A stretch of 5,834 nucleotides of DNA from Chloroflexota bacterium. GTDB taxonomy: Bacteria; Chloroflexota; UBA5177; JANWHV01. Location: positions 1 to 5,834 of the forward strand of contig JANWHO010000039.1 of assembly GCA_025450375.1 (NCBI GenBank), in the 5' to 3' direction. Every line of letters starts with the position of its first letter. Position 1 is the first letter of the stretch. The notes under the pieces are model-generated. The model was not told the origin of the DNA and did not search any database. It saw only the letters and a list, made by a program, of their open reading frames with translations. The position numbers were made by a program, and so were the translations under genes. Shown here one piece after another: positions 5,834-5,834 of this stretch.

Positions 5834-5834
5834 A

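Overview
This is a GC-rich (by eye) bacterial chromosome segment of ordinary gene density holding central and amino-acid metabolism genes. Nothing in it fixes the phylum. The proteins are clearly bacterial: the isocitrate dehydrogenase is of the E. coli type, while the succinate dehydrogenase iron-sulfur subunit has a long C-terminal tail that E. coli lacks. This suggests an environmental, non-enterobacterial lineage, but I do not assign one. I see no phage, IS transposase, CRISPR array, tRNA or rRNA.

Layout. Positions 1-1484 (minus strand) hold a large thiamine-diphosphate (ThDP) enzyme of the acetolactate-synthase superfamily. Its 3' end lies beyond base 1, so no stop codon is in the window. 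Its N-terminal half resembles the 5-guanidino-2-oxopentanoate decarboxylase (AruI) branch. Positions 1485-1804 are a divergent intergenic region. It contains a GC-only hairpin directly in front of the ThDP gene's ribosome binding site, a near-symmetric ~100-bp palindrome built from CACGGA/TCCGTG units, a candidate icd promoter and a small dyad. Positions 1805-3049 encode NADP-dependent isocitrate dehydrogenase (icd). Positions 3050-3181 are a 132-bp spacer with a candidate promoter and an imperfect inverted repeat. Positions 3182-4864 encode the succinate dehydrogenase flavoprotein (sdhA). Positions 4865-5833 encode the iron-sulfur subunit (sdhB), which starts on the base after the sdhA stop. 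One base remains after sdhB.

How the genes work together. icd makes 2-oxoglutarate and NADPH. SdhAB oxidises succinate two steps later in the TCA cycle and passes electrons FAD -> [2Fe-2S] -> [4Fe-4S] -> [3Fe-4S] towards a membrane quinone site. No membrane-anchor gene is in the window, so the complex is incomplete here. The divergent ThDP enzyme is not obviously part of the TCA module.

I do not see a previously undescribed system. The items most worth a second look are the palindromic intergenic element, the unusual cysteine spacing and C-terminal tail of SdhB, and the unassigned substrate of the ThDP enzyme.
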